A stretch of DNA of 13,938 nt, taken from contig JAKJAB010000018.1 in NCBI GenBank assembly GCA_022707725.1, positions 1 to 13,938 on the forward strand, read 5' to 3'. Below the pieces are notes generated by a model. That model worked only from the letters and a program-made list of their open reading frames with translations. It searched no databases and was not told the DNA's origin. Below, piece by piece: positions 1 to 5,943 of this stretch. The position numbers and the translations under genes were made by a program. Numbering within the stretch: position 1 is the first letter of the stretch; every line of letters begins with the position of its first letter. This DNA is from Chloroflexota bacterium. GTDB taxonomy: Bacteria > Chloroflexota > Anaerolineae > B4-G1 > SLSP01.

Positions 1-128
1 CTGCAATGACAGTAGGAAGCGCAAAAATTGCCGTTTTGGGTTCAGCTAAGTGCGTCCCACCTCAAGGCTGAATAGTTGCAAAGAATCAACGGTGACGGCG
101 CAAGAATAATGTGGAGAAAATTCAACGT

Positions 129-136
129 AGGAGGTG
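129..136 (+). promoter_or_regulatory. Shine-Dalgarno site of the PDO gene
   Basis: AGGAGGTG lies 7 bases before the ATG at 144. This near-perfect site decides the start against an in-frame ATG at 111, which has no such site and would add 11 residues rich in Arg and unlike the family. Confidence 0.85.
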
Positions 137-143
137 CGGAAAT

Positions 144-785
144 ATGGCTTTGCTGAATGACGAAATCGTAAAAAATGTAACCGAAATGCTGGCAGACCTC
201 ACCGACGCTGTGCGGCTGGTCGTTTTCACGACCAAGAACGGCTGCGAATACTGCAAGGAGATTGTGCAGTTGGTGCAAGAGGTGGCGGCGCTCTCCCCCA
301 AACTCACCGCCGAAGTCTACGACTTCGACACCATGCCCGATAAGGCTGCCGCGTACAACATCACAATGGCCCCGGCAATCGTGATCGCCGGCAAGCGCGA
401 TTACGGGCTGCGCTATTATGGCATCCCTTCCGGGCACGAGTTCTCGACGCTGCTCTACGGCATCCGGCGCGCCAGCGAAGGGAAGCCGGACCTGGACATG
501 CCGACGCTGAACTACCTGAACGGACTGACCCAGCCGGTCAACATCCAGGTTTTCGTCACCCCCACGTGCCCGTACTGCCCACGCGCGGCCATCCTGGCCT
601 ACGATATGGCCGTAGCCAGCGATAAGGTCGTCGCTAACGTCGTCGAATCGATGGAGTTCCCGGAACTCGCCAACCACTTCGAGGTGATGGGCGTGCCGCT
701 CACCGTGATCAACCAGAACAGCCGGGTAGAAGGCGCGGCCCCGCCGCACATGATCGTCGATGCGATCAAGACGGCGCTGGCCTAG
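144..785 (+). CDS. Protein disulfide oxidoreductase (PDO), two thioredoxin folds
   Basis: A 213-residue cytoplasmic thiol-disulfide oxidoreductase made of two tandem thioredoxin/glutaredoxin folds. The N-terminal unit has the redox pair C34-E-Y-C37 and a cis-proline in MAP (P77). The C-terminal unit has C142-P-Y-C145, a glutaredoxin-like active site, and a cis-proline in GVP (P185). This two-motif layout and the length fit the PDO family known from thermophilic archaea and bacteria, where the protein is reduced by a thioredoxin reductase and exchanges disulfides in substrates. The next gene, 99 bases downstream, encodes such a reductase, which supports the pairing. There is no signal peptide. 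Both CXXC motifs are intact, so both domains may be active; in known PDOs the C-terminal CPYC usually carries most activity. It appears to be the first gene of a seven-gene redox run. Family assignment is firm; in vivo substrates are unknown. Confidence 0.92.
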   Translation: MALLNDEIVKNVTEMLADLTDAVRLVVFTTKNGCEYCKEIVQLVQEVAALSPKLTAEVYDFDTMPDKAAAYNITMAPAIVIAGKRDYGLRYYGIPSGHEFSTLLYGIRRASEGKPDLDMPTLNYLNGLTQPVNIQVFVTPTCPYCPRAAILAYDMAVASDKVVANVVESMEFPELANHFEVMGVPLTVINQNSRVEGAAPPHMIVDAIKTALA

Positions 786-830
786 CCGCACAACGCCAGC
801 GTGCTTCCATCCATCGCGCGGATTCGGTCC

Positions 831-857
831 CAAGCCCGGCTTACTTTGCCGGGCTTG
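831..857 (+). promoter_or_regulatory. Perfect intergenic hairpin before the thioredoxin reductase gene
   Basis: CAAGCCCGGC (831-840) and GCCGGGCTTG (848-857) form a perfect 10-bp stem with a 7-base loop. No T-tract follows, so it is not a typical intrinsic terminator. It ends 14 bases before the SD of the reductase gene and could act as an mRNA processing or stability element, or as a leaky attenuator between the two genes. Confidence 0.6.
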
Positions 858-871
858 ATGATAGAGCAACA

Positions 872-878
872 GGGAGGA
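872..878 (+). promoter_or_regulatory. Shine-Dalgarno site of the thioredoxin reductase gene
   Basis: GGGAGGA sits 6 bases before the ATG at 885. It fixes this start against an in-frame ATG at 801, which would add 28 residues encoded across the intergenic hairpin. Confidence 0.8.
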
Positions 879-884
879 AATGTT

Positions 885-1865
885 ATGTTTGAATTCACGC
901 TCAGTCCTGACCCTACTAAAGCTGAAATCAGCGGCGGCTTGTACGACGTCGTCATCGTCGGCGCGGGGGCGGCGGGATTGACGACCGCCATCTACACCGC
1001 GCGCGACGGCCTGAAGACGCTGATTCTGGAACGCGAGAGCGCCGGCGGCCTGGCAGCGACGACCGAGATGATCGAGAACTACCCGGGGTTCCCGGACGGC
1101 ATCAACGGCGCGGAACTGTTGGACCGCTTCCGCCAGCAGGCCGAGCGTTTCGGCGCGGAGATCATCGAGTTCGACGAGGTCGTCAAGGTCGATCCGCTCA
1201 AAGCCGGCGAAATCCAGGTGCATACCGAAGGCGGGAAGGTCTACACCGCCAAAACTGTGGTCGTCGCCACAGGCAGCCGCCCGAAGCAGCTCAACGTCCC
1301 CGGCGAAAAGGAGTTCTACGGGCGCGGCGTATCGTACTGCGCCACGTGTGACGGGCCATTCTTCAAGGACAAGAACGTCGTCATCATCGGCGCGGGCAAT
1401 TCCGGCTTGCAGGAAGGGCTGCAAGTCCTCGAATATGCAAAGCGCGTGACTTTCCTCGAGTTCCTGCCCTACACGCGCGCCGAGCACATCCTGCAAGAGC
1501 GCGTCAAGAACCACCCCAAGAGCGCGCTTCACTTCAACCAGCAGGTGACGGCGATTCAGGGCGACAAAACCGTGACCGGCGTCGCTGTGACGGACCGGGA
1601 GACCAAAGAGGAGCGCGTTTACCCCACCGACGGCGTTTTCATCTACGTGGGGTACTCGCCTTACAGCGCGTTCGTGGCCGACCTGGTGGAGACCAACAAG
1701 TGGGGCTACATCGTCACGGACGAAAAGATGCGCACAAAAGCGCCCGGTCTGTACGCTATCGGGGACGTGCGCGCCGACAATCCCGCCCAACTCAGTGTCT
1801 CTGTCGGGGATGGCGCAAAGGCGGCTCTAGCCATTCGTGACTTCATCCTGGAACTACAGGGGTAA
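885..1865 (+). CDS. trxB: Thioredoxin reductase-like flavoprotein, probably not NADPH-type
   Basis: A 326-residue FAD-dependent reductase of the low-molecular-weight thioredoxin reductase family, at the usual length. It would transfer electrons from a pyridine nucleotide through FAD and an active-site dithiol to a partner, here most likely the adjacent PDO. Visible motifs are the FAD-binding GAGAAG (26-31), the redox centre C152-A-T-C155-D-G, the second dinucleotide-binding motif GAGNSG (169-174) and the second FAD motif GDVR (293-296). The classical NADPH 2'-phosphate motif HRRDxxR is missing. The equivalent stretch reads LEFLPYTR (191-198), with an acidic E192 at the end of the strand, as in NAD-dependent lipoamide dehydrogenases, and the preceding loop is GxGxxG rather than GxGxxA. 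I infer NADH preference, or possibly a non-pyridine-nucleotide donor as in ferredoxin- or flavin-dependent relatives. The family assignment is firm; cofactor choice is inference. Confidence 0.9.
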   Translation: MFEFTLSPDPTKAEISGGLYDVVIVGAGAAGLTTAIYTARDGLKTLILERESAGGLAATTEMIENYPGFPDGINGAELLDRFRQQAERFGAEIIEFDEVVKVDPLKAGEIQVHTEGGKVYTAKTVVVATGSRPKQLNVPGEKEFYGRGVSYCATCDGPFFKDKNVVIIGAGNSGLQEGLQVLEYAKRVTFLEFLPYTRAEHILQERVKNHPKSALHFNQQVTAIQGDKTVTGVAVTDRETKEERVYPTDGVFIYVGYSPYSAFVADLVETNKWGYIVTDEKMRTKAPGLYAIGDVRADNPAQLSVSVGDGAKAALAIRDFILELQG

Positions 1866-1870
1866 GTTTT

Positions 1871-1933
1871 ATCAGCAGATTGAGTAGATTGGATGAATGA
1901 CAAAAATCCGCTCGATTCGCTTGATCTGCTGAT
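1871..1933 (+). repeat. Long imperfect palindrome, possible dispersed repeat
   Basis: The ends ATCAGCAGAT (1871-1880) and ATCTGCTGAT (1924-1933) are exact reverse complements. As RNA the stem extends inward to about 22 pairs (1871-1892 with 1912-1933), including several G-U pairs and one A-C mismatch, around a 19-base loop. It fills the gap between the reductase and the DUF2892 gene and ends 7 bases before the latter's SD. Read on the minus strand it resembles degenerate 7-9 base modules of the type ATCAGCAG / ATCAAGCG / AATCGAGCG, a layout typical of small dispersed palindromes. Whether it recurs in the genome cannot be seen here. Confidence 0.55.
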
Positions 1934-1940
1934 TATTCAT

Positions 1941-1950
1941 AAGGAGGAGG
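1941..1950 (+). promoter_or_regulatory. Shine-Dalgarno site of the DUF2892 gene
   Basis: AAGGAGGAGG contains two overlapping SD cores and ends 5 bases before the ATG at 1956. It favours this start over an in-frame ATG at 1893 that lies inside the palindrome. Confidence 0.75.
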
Positions 1951-1955
1951 ATAGT

Positions 1956-2201
1956 ATGAAACCAAACATCGGCGACAGCGAACGGCTCATCCGTACAATT
2001 CTCGGCATTTATGGAATGCTCCTGGGGTTTCTCTTTATCCAAGGCGTCGTGGGCATCATCCTGGGTGTCCTGGGACTGATTGCCTTTGCGACCGGCGCGA
2101 TCGGCTGGCTTGGCAAGTCCACCCTCAAAGCCACGCCGGCAGAACCAGCGCAACCGGCAACGGAGGATGCGATGCCTCCAGATAGCGGAGCCAAGGACTA
2201 A
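1956..2201 (+). CDS. DUF2892 (YgaP transmembrane-like) small membrane protein
   Basis: An 81-residue protein. Residues 1-20 resemble the start of DUF2892 proteins (NIGDSERLIRTILG), followed by a hydrophobic, glycine-rich stretch of about 40 residues that makes two membrane helices joined by a short turn, and a Pro/Ala-rich, charged C-terminal tail. DUF2892 is the membrane part of YgaP-like proteins, where it is often joined to or encoded beside a rhodanese domain that handles sulfane sulfur. Here no rhodanese is present and the usual C-terminal Cys-Pro stretch is absent. Its place between a thioredoxin reductase and a cupin suggests a membrane accessory role in thiol or sulfur stress. The fold is well supported; the function is inferred. 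Confidence 0.75.
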   Translation: MKPNIGDSERLIRTILGIYGMLLGFLFIQGVVGIILGVLGLIAFATGAIGWLGKSTLKATPAEPAQPATEDAMPPDSGAKD

Positions 2202-2247
2202 AGATATCCGACTAACGACTACCTGACAACTTCCCAGGAGGGCGCTT

Positions 2248-2586
2248 ATGTTGATCAAGAACACTTTCGAAGTTCCGGCACAGGCTATGCAGGAAGGTAT
2301 TAGCATCCGCTGGCTCATCGCCGAAAAAGAGGGTGCGCCAAACTTTGCGATGCGCGTCATCGAGATCCAGCCCGGCGTCGTGTTCACGCCGCACCACCAC
2401 CCTTATGAGCACGAAATCTACGTCCTCGAAGGGGAAGGCGTCGTCACCAATCCCGACGGTAACGTGGGCGCGATGCGACCGGGCGTCTTTGTACTCGTCC
2501 CACCAGACGAGATTCACGGCTACTGGAATACGGGCGACAAGCCCCTCAAATTCATCTGCGTCATCCCCTTGCAAAATAGAGGATAA
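2248..2586 (+). CDS. Single-domain cupin protein
   Basis: A 112-residue small beta-barrel protein of the cupin superfamily. Cupin motif 1 is visible as PG-x5-H49-H-H51-x2-E54-H55-E56 followed by a glycine-rich turn (EGEG, 61-64). Motif 2 is seen as PG...VPPDEIH, with H90 as the last metal ligand. These residues would bind one divalent metal (Fe, Mn, Ni or Zn) in the barrel. The SD AGGAGGG (2236-2242) lies 5 bases before the ATG. Single-domain cupins include dioxygenases, isomerases and sensors, and the sequence alone does not choose among them. In this operon a small thiol or sulfur dioxygenase, or a metal-dependent stress protein, would fit. The cupin call is firm and the substrate is unknown. 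Confidence 0.85.
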   Translation: MLIKNTFEVPAQAMQEGISIRWLIAEKEGAPNFAMRVIEIQPGVVFTPHHHPYEHEIYVLEGEGVVTNPDGNVGAMRPGVFVLVPPDEIHGYWNTGDKPLKFICVIPLQNRG

Positions 2587-2620
2587 GCACTCAATCACGC
2601 TTTTTTTGGAGGAGCGAACG

Positions 2621-3076
2621 ATGGCAAACGTACAAGTTACCTGGACCGGTCCGGGGATGCGCATGGTCGGCGATGTCGAAGGCGGACCGGCGATCCTGCT
2701 GGACTCAAGCAGCCCTGAATACGGCACGCACAGCGGTCCCAGCCCCATGGAGCTGCTGTTATTGGGATTGGCCGGCTGCACGGCGATGGATGTCATTTCG
2801 ATCATGGCAAAGAAGCGCCAGCCGATGACCAACTTGCAGGTCAAAGTCCAGGGTGAGCGCGCGGACACGCATCCCAAAATCTGGACGAAAATTCACCTGG
2901 AATACATTGCCTACGGGCAAGGCATCAATGAGACGGCGCTAGCGCGCGCCATCGAGCTTTCCGAATCAACTTACTGCTCGGCCAACGCGATGTTAAGCAA
3001 GGCCGCTGAGATCACGCACAGCTACCGCATCGTCGAAACGGCAAATCCAAACACACCGGGCGCGATCAACGCCTGA
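2621..3076 (+). CDS. OsmC/Ohr family protein, probable thiol-dependent peroxidase
   Basis: A 151-residue protein of the OsmC superfamily, whose members reduce organic hydroperoxides or fatty-acid peroxides with a pair of cysteines and usually act as dimers. The two conserved cysteines are visible: C53 in GLAGCTAMD at the start of the central helix and C119 in STYCSANAM, the family's second motif. The N-terminal Gly-rich beta region and the SPMELLL segment are also typical. It is closer to the YhfA-like OsmC group than to classical Ohr. The SD GGAGGAG (2608-2614) precedes the ATG by 6 bases, after a run of seven T. Its stop codon is followed at once, in the same frame, by the thioredoxin-like gene. 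Oxidised OsmC is normally reduced by a dithiol partner, which the neighbouring redox genes could supply. Substrate identity is not known. Confidence 0.88.
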   Translation: MANVQVTWTGPGMRMVGDVEGGPAILLDSSSPEYGTHSGPSPMELLLLGLAGCTAMDVISIMAKKRQPMTNLQVKVQGERADTHPKIWTKIHLEYIAYGQGINETALARAIELSESTYCSANAMLSKAAEITHSYRIVETANPNTPGAINA

Positions 3077-3082
3077 GTGATT

Positions 3083-3505
3083 ATGAAGGAAAAACTGCTT
3101 CGCTTTTTCAAGGAAGACGGGCTGACCGTCCTGGTCGTCGTTTTGCTCGTGGCGATTTATGCCTTCCTGCGCACACCGGGAGACGAGTTCGCTACGCTGA
3201 GCGAGTTGGACGCCCGACTCACCGCCGGGCAACCCACCATCGTCGAATTCTACGCCAACAATTGCAGCATTTGCCTGCTCAACAAACCGAAAGTCGATCA
3301 ACTAGAACGTGATCTGGCCGGCCAGGCGACCGTGCTGCGGCTCAACGTCAAAGACAACGTCGGGTTGGCGCTCGCCATACGATGGAACGTAGTCGGTACG
3401 CCGACGTTCTTCGTCGTGAATGGCGCGGGCGATGTTGTCTATGCACGCGCCGGCGCGCCAGATATCGAGGGTCTCAAAGCCGCCGTCGCCGCCGCACAAC
3501 CGTAA
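3083..3505 (+). CDS. Membrane-anchored thioredoxin-like protein
   Basis: About 140 residues. A positively charged N-terminus (KEKLLRFFK) precedes one hydrophobic helix at about residues 14-29, so the thioredoxin domain should lie outside the membrane (N-in). The domain shows the redox motif C61-S-I-C64 after VEFYANN and the cis-proline in VGTPTF (P107). CSIC differs from the classical WCGPC. The related layout is seen in tethered thioredoxins that reduce or sense extracytoplasmic disulfides. The start is uncertain: GTG at 3077 or ATG at 3083 are both possible and neither has a clear SD, so expression probably depends on ribosomes that finish the OsmC gene (stop at 3074-3076). It is in the same frame as OsmC with nothing but the TGA stop between them. 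A specific substrate cannot be assigned. Confidence 0.85.
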   Translation: MKEKLLRFFKEDGLTVLVVVLLVAIYAFLRTPGDEFATLSELDARLTAGQPTIVEFYANNCSICLLNKPKVDQLERDLAGQATVLRLNVKDNVGLALAIRWNVVGTPTFFVVNGAGDVVYARAGAPDIEGLKAAVAAAQP

Positions 3506-3520
3506 ATTCAGGGCATTAGC

Positions 3521-3568
3521 CATCCTGGAAAAGGTTGCCAAGAGCCGTTAGCAGCCTTCACCAGGATG
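3521..3568 (+). promoter_or_regulatory. Intergenic hairpin directly before the SD of the methylase-like gene
   Basis: CATCCTGG (3521-3528) and CCAGGATG (3561-3568) pair perfectly. Inside, AAGG/TGC segments pair with the complementary side after a 2-base internal loop, giving a stem of about 15 pairs. The 3' arm touches the SD GAGGAG (3568-3573). There is no T-tract. It could partly occlude translation starts or protect an mRNA end. Confidence 0.5.
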
Positions 3569-3573
3569 AGGAG
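3568..3573 (+). promoter_or_regulatory. Shine-Dalgarno site of the methylase-like gene
   Basis: GAGGAG lies 9 bases before the ATG at 3583. It favours that start over an in-frame TTG at 3535, which is inside the hairpin. Confidence 0.65.
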
Positions 3574-3582
3574 TGTCGCAAG

Positions 3583-5805
3583 ATGGACGAAACGCCGTTC
3601 CCTGTGTTGATTCCAGGGATGCCGGTGACGCCACCCCATCCCTTGGAGCGTTATCGCGCGCCGACACCGGCGGGGTTTGCGCGCGCAGCGCTGGAAGACG
3701 TCACCGCGCCCGGCGATCTCGTGGTCGAGTTGGGCATCAACGAACCCACATACATCCGCGAAGCCCTCGCCATCGAACGGCGCGTCCTGGGACTCAACGT
3801 CAATCCGCTCCCCCTGCTCTGGATTCAAGACGCACTCCACCCGGCTCTGCTGCCCGAGGTACAAGCGGCTTTCACACGGCTCGGCGATCTTCCCAAAGGC
3901 ACACAACCCTTTTTCGCTCACGCCCGCGCCCTCTATCTCAGTCACTGCCCCACCTGCCATGCTGACGGTGTAGCGGAGTGGTTCGCCTGGGATCGAGATA
4001 CACAGCGGCCTTTCGCCAAGCGGGTGCGGTGTCCACAGTGTGCAGAAGCCCAGGAAGGCCAGGTGGATATGCGCGACAGCGCCCTCCTCGAACAGTTCAG
4101 CCCTCGTTCCGGCCCGGCTTACCACATCGGGTTGGGACGCGCCGCGCCACTCGATGATCCGGTGCGCGAACGCGCCGCCGAACTGGTCGCCCTGTACACC
4201 CCGCGCAATCTTACCTTACTGATGGATATCATTCAGCGGTTGCCCCAGGCGTCCCCCAACCCTGCCATCCAACGCGCGCTGGCGCTACTCGTTCTTGGCG
4301 CACTGGATTTGGGCAGCAGCCTGGCCCCCTACAATGAACCGCTCACCCGCCCGCGCAGTCTGCGATCACCGTCACGTTTTCTCGAATACAACGTCTGGCT
4401 GGTGATGGAGAAAGCACTCCGCGACTACAGCGCCCATACCAACGCGCCGGTCGGCATCGCCATTGACTCGCCGGCCAGCGATGCCCCGCTGGACACTGCG
4501 CTGATGACCCTGCTGCAAAGCCAGCCGGGCGCGCATCTGCTCCTGTCACATCCGCTGCGCGTTGTTGCGCCGGCCATTCCAGCGGATACGATCGCTGCGC
4601 TGTTGCTCCACCCCCAATTTCCTGACGCCACCTTCTGGGCGCTTTCGGCGCTCTGGTCCGCCTGGCTGTGGAAGGATGTGTCCTACCCCGTTATGCATAC
4701 CTTCCTGGGACGCCGCCGGCTGGAGTGGGAATGGTACCGCCGCAGCCTGACGGCGACGCTCAAACGCCTGCGACCGCTGCTCAAACGCGATGCCCCACTG
4801 CTCGTCGTGCTGCCGGAGGACGCGCCATTCTATGGCGCCCTGACGATGCTGGCGCACATGATGGCCGCTGTCGCGCAGGCCGGATTCCAGGTGAGTCGCT
4901 GGGTTGCGTGTCCGCCCTGGGGCTACCGGCTGGCTTTTTACCGCGATGACCACGCCGCCGCGCGCGCACCGGGCGAACAACCATTGCTCAAAGTCCTGCA
5001 ACGACGCGGAGAACCGGTGCACGGCGCGTTCCTGGAAGCTGTTCATCTCATCAACGCGGGGAAAGATGCCCCAGAACAAATGGATACGCTGCCGTACCTG
5101 ACGCGAGCGTCAGGCTTCACGGCTATCGTGCCGCAGATGGTGTGGATCCCCACTCCGGCCAAAATCACCAGGCCCCTGGCGGATCGCGTCGAAGAAAGCG
5201 TGTTGCGCCTGCTGCAATCCCAGGAAGCGTGGAAGTACGCTGCGCTGGAAAGCGCTGTGTACGCGCAATTCTATGACGAACTCTCGCCCGAACCGGCGCT
5301 GGTTGCAGCCTGCATCGCCGCCTACACGGACGCCGACGCGCAGGGTCTGCTGCGACTGCGCCCCGAGGATATAGCAGCGGCACGTGGCGCCGAGACGCGC
5401 CAGATACGCGGGCTATTGCGCCAGTTGGGGGAACGGTTACGCTTCGAGGTGCGGCAGGATAAAGCCGGGGACATTGTGTGGGCCGATGCCGGAACGCTGT
5501 TGTATCTATTCCGCTGCACGACCACAGCGGCCCTGGGGCTGCACCTGCTTGCCGCGCAGCCGCCAACACCCACCCGCCGCCATCTGGTGATTCCCGGAGG
5601 ACGAGCCGCTTTGGTGGCGCTGAAGCTCAAACGCGATCCACGCCTGCAACAAGCCGTCGAACGCGATCATTGGGTCTTCATCAAATACCGGCATCTGCGG
5701 CGCATGGCTGCCGAGATCAATCAGCGCGCCGATATCGAGGTCTACCTGGGACTTGACCCCATTGTCGAACAAGCCCAGGCGCAGATTCCCCTACCCTGGC
5801 AGTGA
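3583..5805 (+). CDS. DUF1156-like DNA-methylase relative with degenerate catalytic motifs
   Basis: A 740-residue protein. The N-terminal third follows the pattern of DUF1156-type N6-DNA methylases: HPLERYRAPTP, a Rossmann-like strand GDLVVELGIN (44-53) where a motif-I FxGxG would be, and RRVLGLNVNPLP (66-77), the usual IGxDxNP region. A zinc-ribbon insertion follows with C122-P-T-C125 and C150-P-Q-C153. Next come LYTPRNLTLL (204-213) and FLEYNVWLVMEKAL (266-279). The segment that should hold the catalytic DPPY reads HPQF (343-346), followed by the typical ALSALWSAWLWKD. Motif I is also lost. I therefore infer a catalytically dead methylase fold, perhaps used for DNA or RNA binding. The C-terminal part (about 480-740) has helical winged-helix-like stretches and a conserved-looking end (WVFIKYRHLRRMA), of unknown role. 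It closes the redox run, but a functional link is uncertain. Confidence 0.68.
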   Translation: MDETPFPVLIPGMPVTPPHPLERYRAPTPAGFARAALEDVTAPGDLVVELGINEPTYIREALAIERRVLGLNVNPLPLLWIQDALHPALLPEVQAAFTRLGDLPKGTQPFFAHARALYLSHCPTCHADGVAEWFAWDRDTQRPFAKRVRCPQCAEAQEGQVDMRDSALLEQFSPRSGPAYHIGLGRAAPLDDPVRERAAELVALYTPRNLTLLMDIIQRLPQASPNPAIQRALALLVLGALDLGSSLAPYNEPLTRPRSLRSPSRFLEYNVWLVMEKALRDYSAHTNAPVGIAIDSPASDAPLDTALMTLLQSQPGAHLLLSHPLRVVAPAIPADTIAALLLHPQFPDATFWALSALWSAWLWKDVSYPVMHTFLGRRRLEWEWYRRSLTATLKRLRPLLKRDAPLLVVLPEDAPFYGALTMLAHMMAAVAQAGFQVSRWVACPPWGYRLAFYRDDHAAARAPGEQPLLKVLQRRGEPVHGAFLEAVHLINAGKDAPEQMDTLPYLTRASGFTAIVPQMVWIPTPAKITRPLADRVEESVLRLLQSQEAWKYAALESAVYAQFYDELSPEPALVAACIAAYTDADAQGLLRLRPEDIAAARGAETRQIRGLLRQLGERLRFEVRQDKAGDIVWADAGTLLYLFRCTTTAALGLHLLAAQPPTPTRRHLVIPGGRAALVALKLKRDPRLQQAVERDHWVFIKYRHLRRMAAEINQRADIEVYLGLDPIVEQAQAQIPLPWQ

Positions 5806-5809
5806 GAAA

Positions 5810-5837
5810 GGTAGACGGTAGACGGCAGACAGTAGAC
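5810..5837. repeat. Four tandem heptamers (GGTAGAC-like)
   Basis: GGTAGAC, GGTAGAC, GGCAGAC and AGTAGAC follow each other without gaps, just after the methylase-like gene's stop. This is a short tandemly repeated heptamer tract. No promoter or protein-binding role is evident from the sequence. Confidence 0.7.
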
Positions 5838-5867
5838 AGGCAAATGGCTTCTGCCGAGGTAATCAAA

Positions 5868-5892
5868 AACGGCCCCATCGTTAGGGGCCGTT
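5868..5892. terminator. Bidirectional intrinsic terminator between converging genes
   Basis: AACGGCCCC (5868-5876) and GGGGCCGTT (5884-5892) make a perfect 9-bp stem with a 7-base loop. On the + strand it is followed after two bases by TTTTT. On the - strand the stem runs straight into a T-tract (GGGGCCGTTTTTG). It therefore suits termination of both the + redox run and the - unit ending at 5944. Confidence 0.88.
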
Positions 5893-5905
5893 ACTTTTTC
5901 TCACT

Positions 5906-5930
5906 CGGGCCGGTCTCCTGACCGTGCCCG
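5906..5930 (-). promoter_or_regulatory. Second hairpin between the converging genes
   Basis: CGGGCCGGTC (5906-5915) pairs with GACCG-T-GCCCG (5920-5930), leaving one bulged T. It lies between the stop of the - gene (5944) and the terminator at 5868-5892, with no T-tract of its own. It may stabilise the 3' end of the - transcript. Confidence 0.45.
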
Positions 5931-5943
5931 ACAGCACAAGACC

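Noticed and set aside
76..110. Possible promoter TTGCAA ... AATAAT before the PDO gene
   Set aside because: The spacer is 23 bases, too long for sigma-70. No better pair was found in 1-143, so the operon's promoter may lie upstream of the window. The first 143 bases otherwise show nothing I can support.
42..1790. A 582-codon open frame on the - strand opposite the PDO and reductase genes
   Set aside because: It overlaps two clear enzyme genes entirely, has low-complexity His/Arg/Asp-rich composition typical of an antisense shadow in high-GC DNA, and has no family signature.
2601..2607. T7 run before the OsmC gene as a terminator
   Set aside because: No stem precedes the T-run, and an SD follows immediately, so it is a spacer within the operon.
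2333..2620. Upstream extension of the OsmC frame by 96 codons
   Set aside because: It overlaps the cupin gene in another frame and is Ser/Arg/Pro-rich; the ATG at 2621 has a strong SD and matches the family's N-terminus.
3074..3076. TGA between OsmC and the thioredoxin-like gene as a selenocysteine codon
   Set aside because: It does not fall at a redox-active position of either protein and no SECIS-like loop was seen directly downstream.
4546..5079. Long - strand frames inside the methylase-like gene
   Set aside because: Shadow frames opposite a well-supported gene, without SD sites or recognisable motifs.
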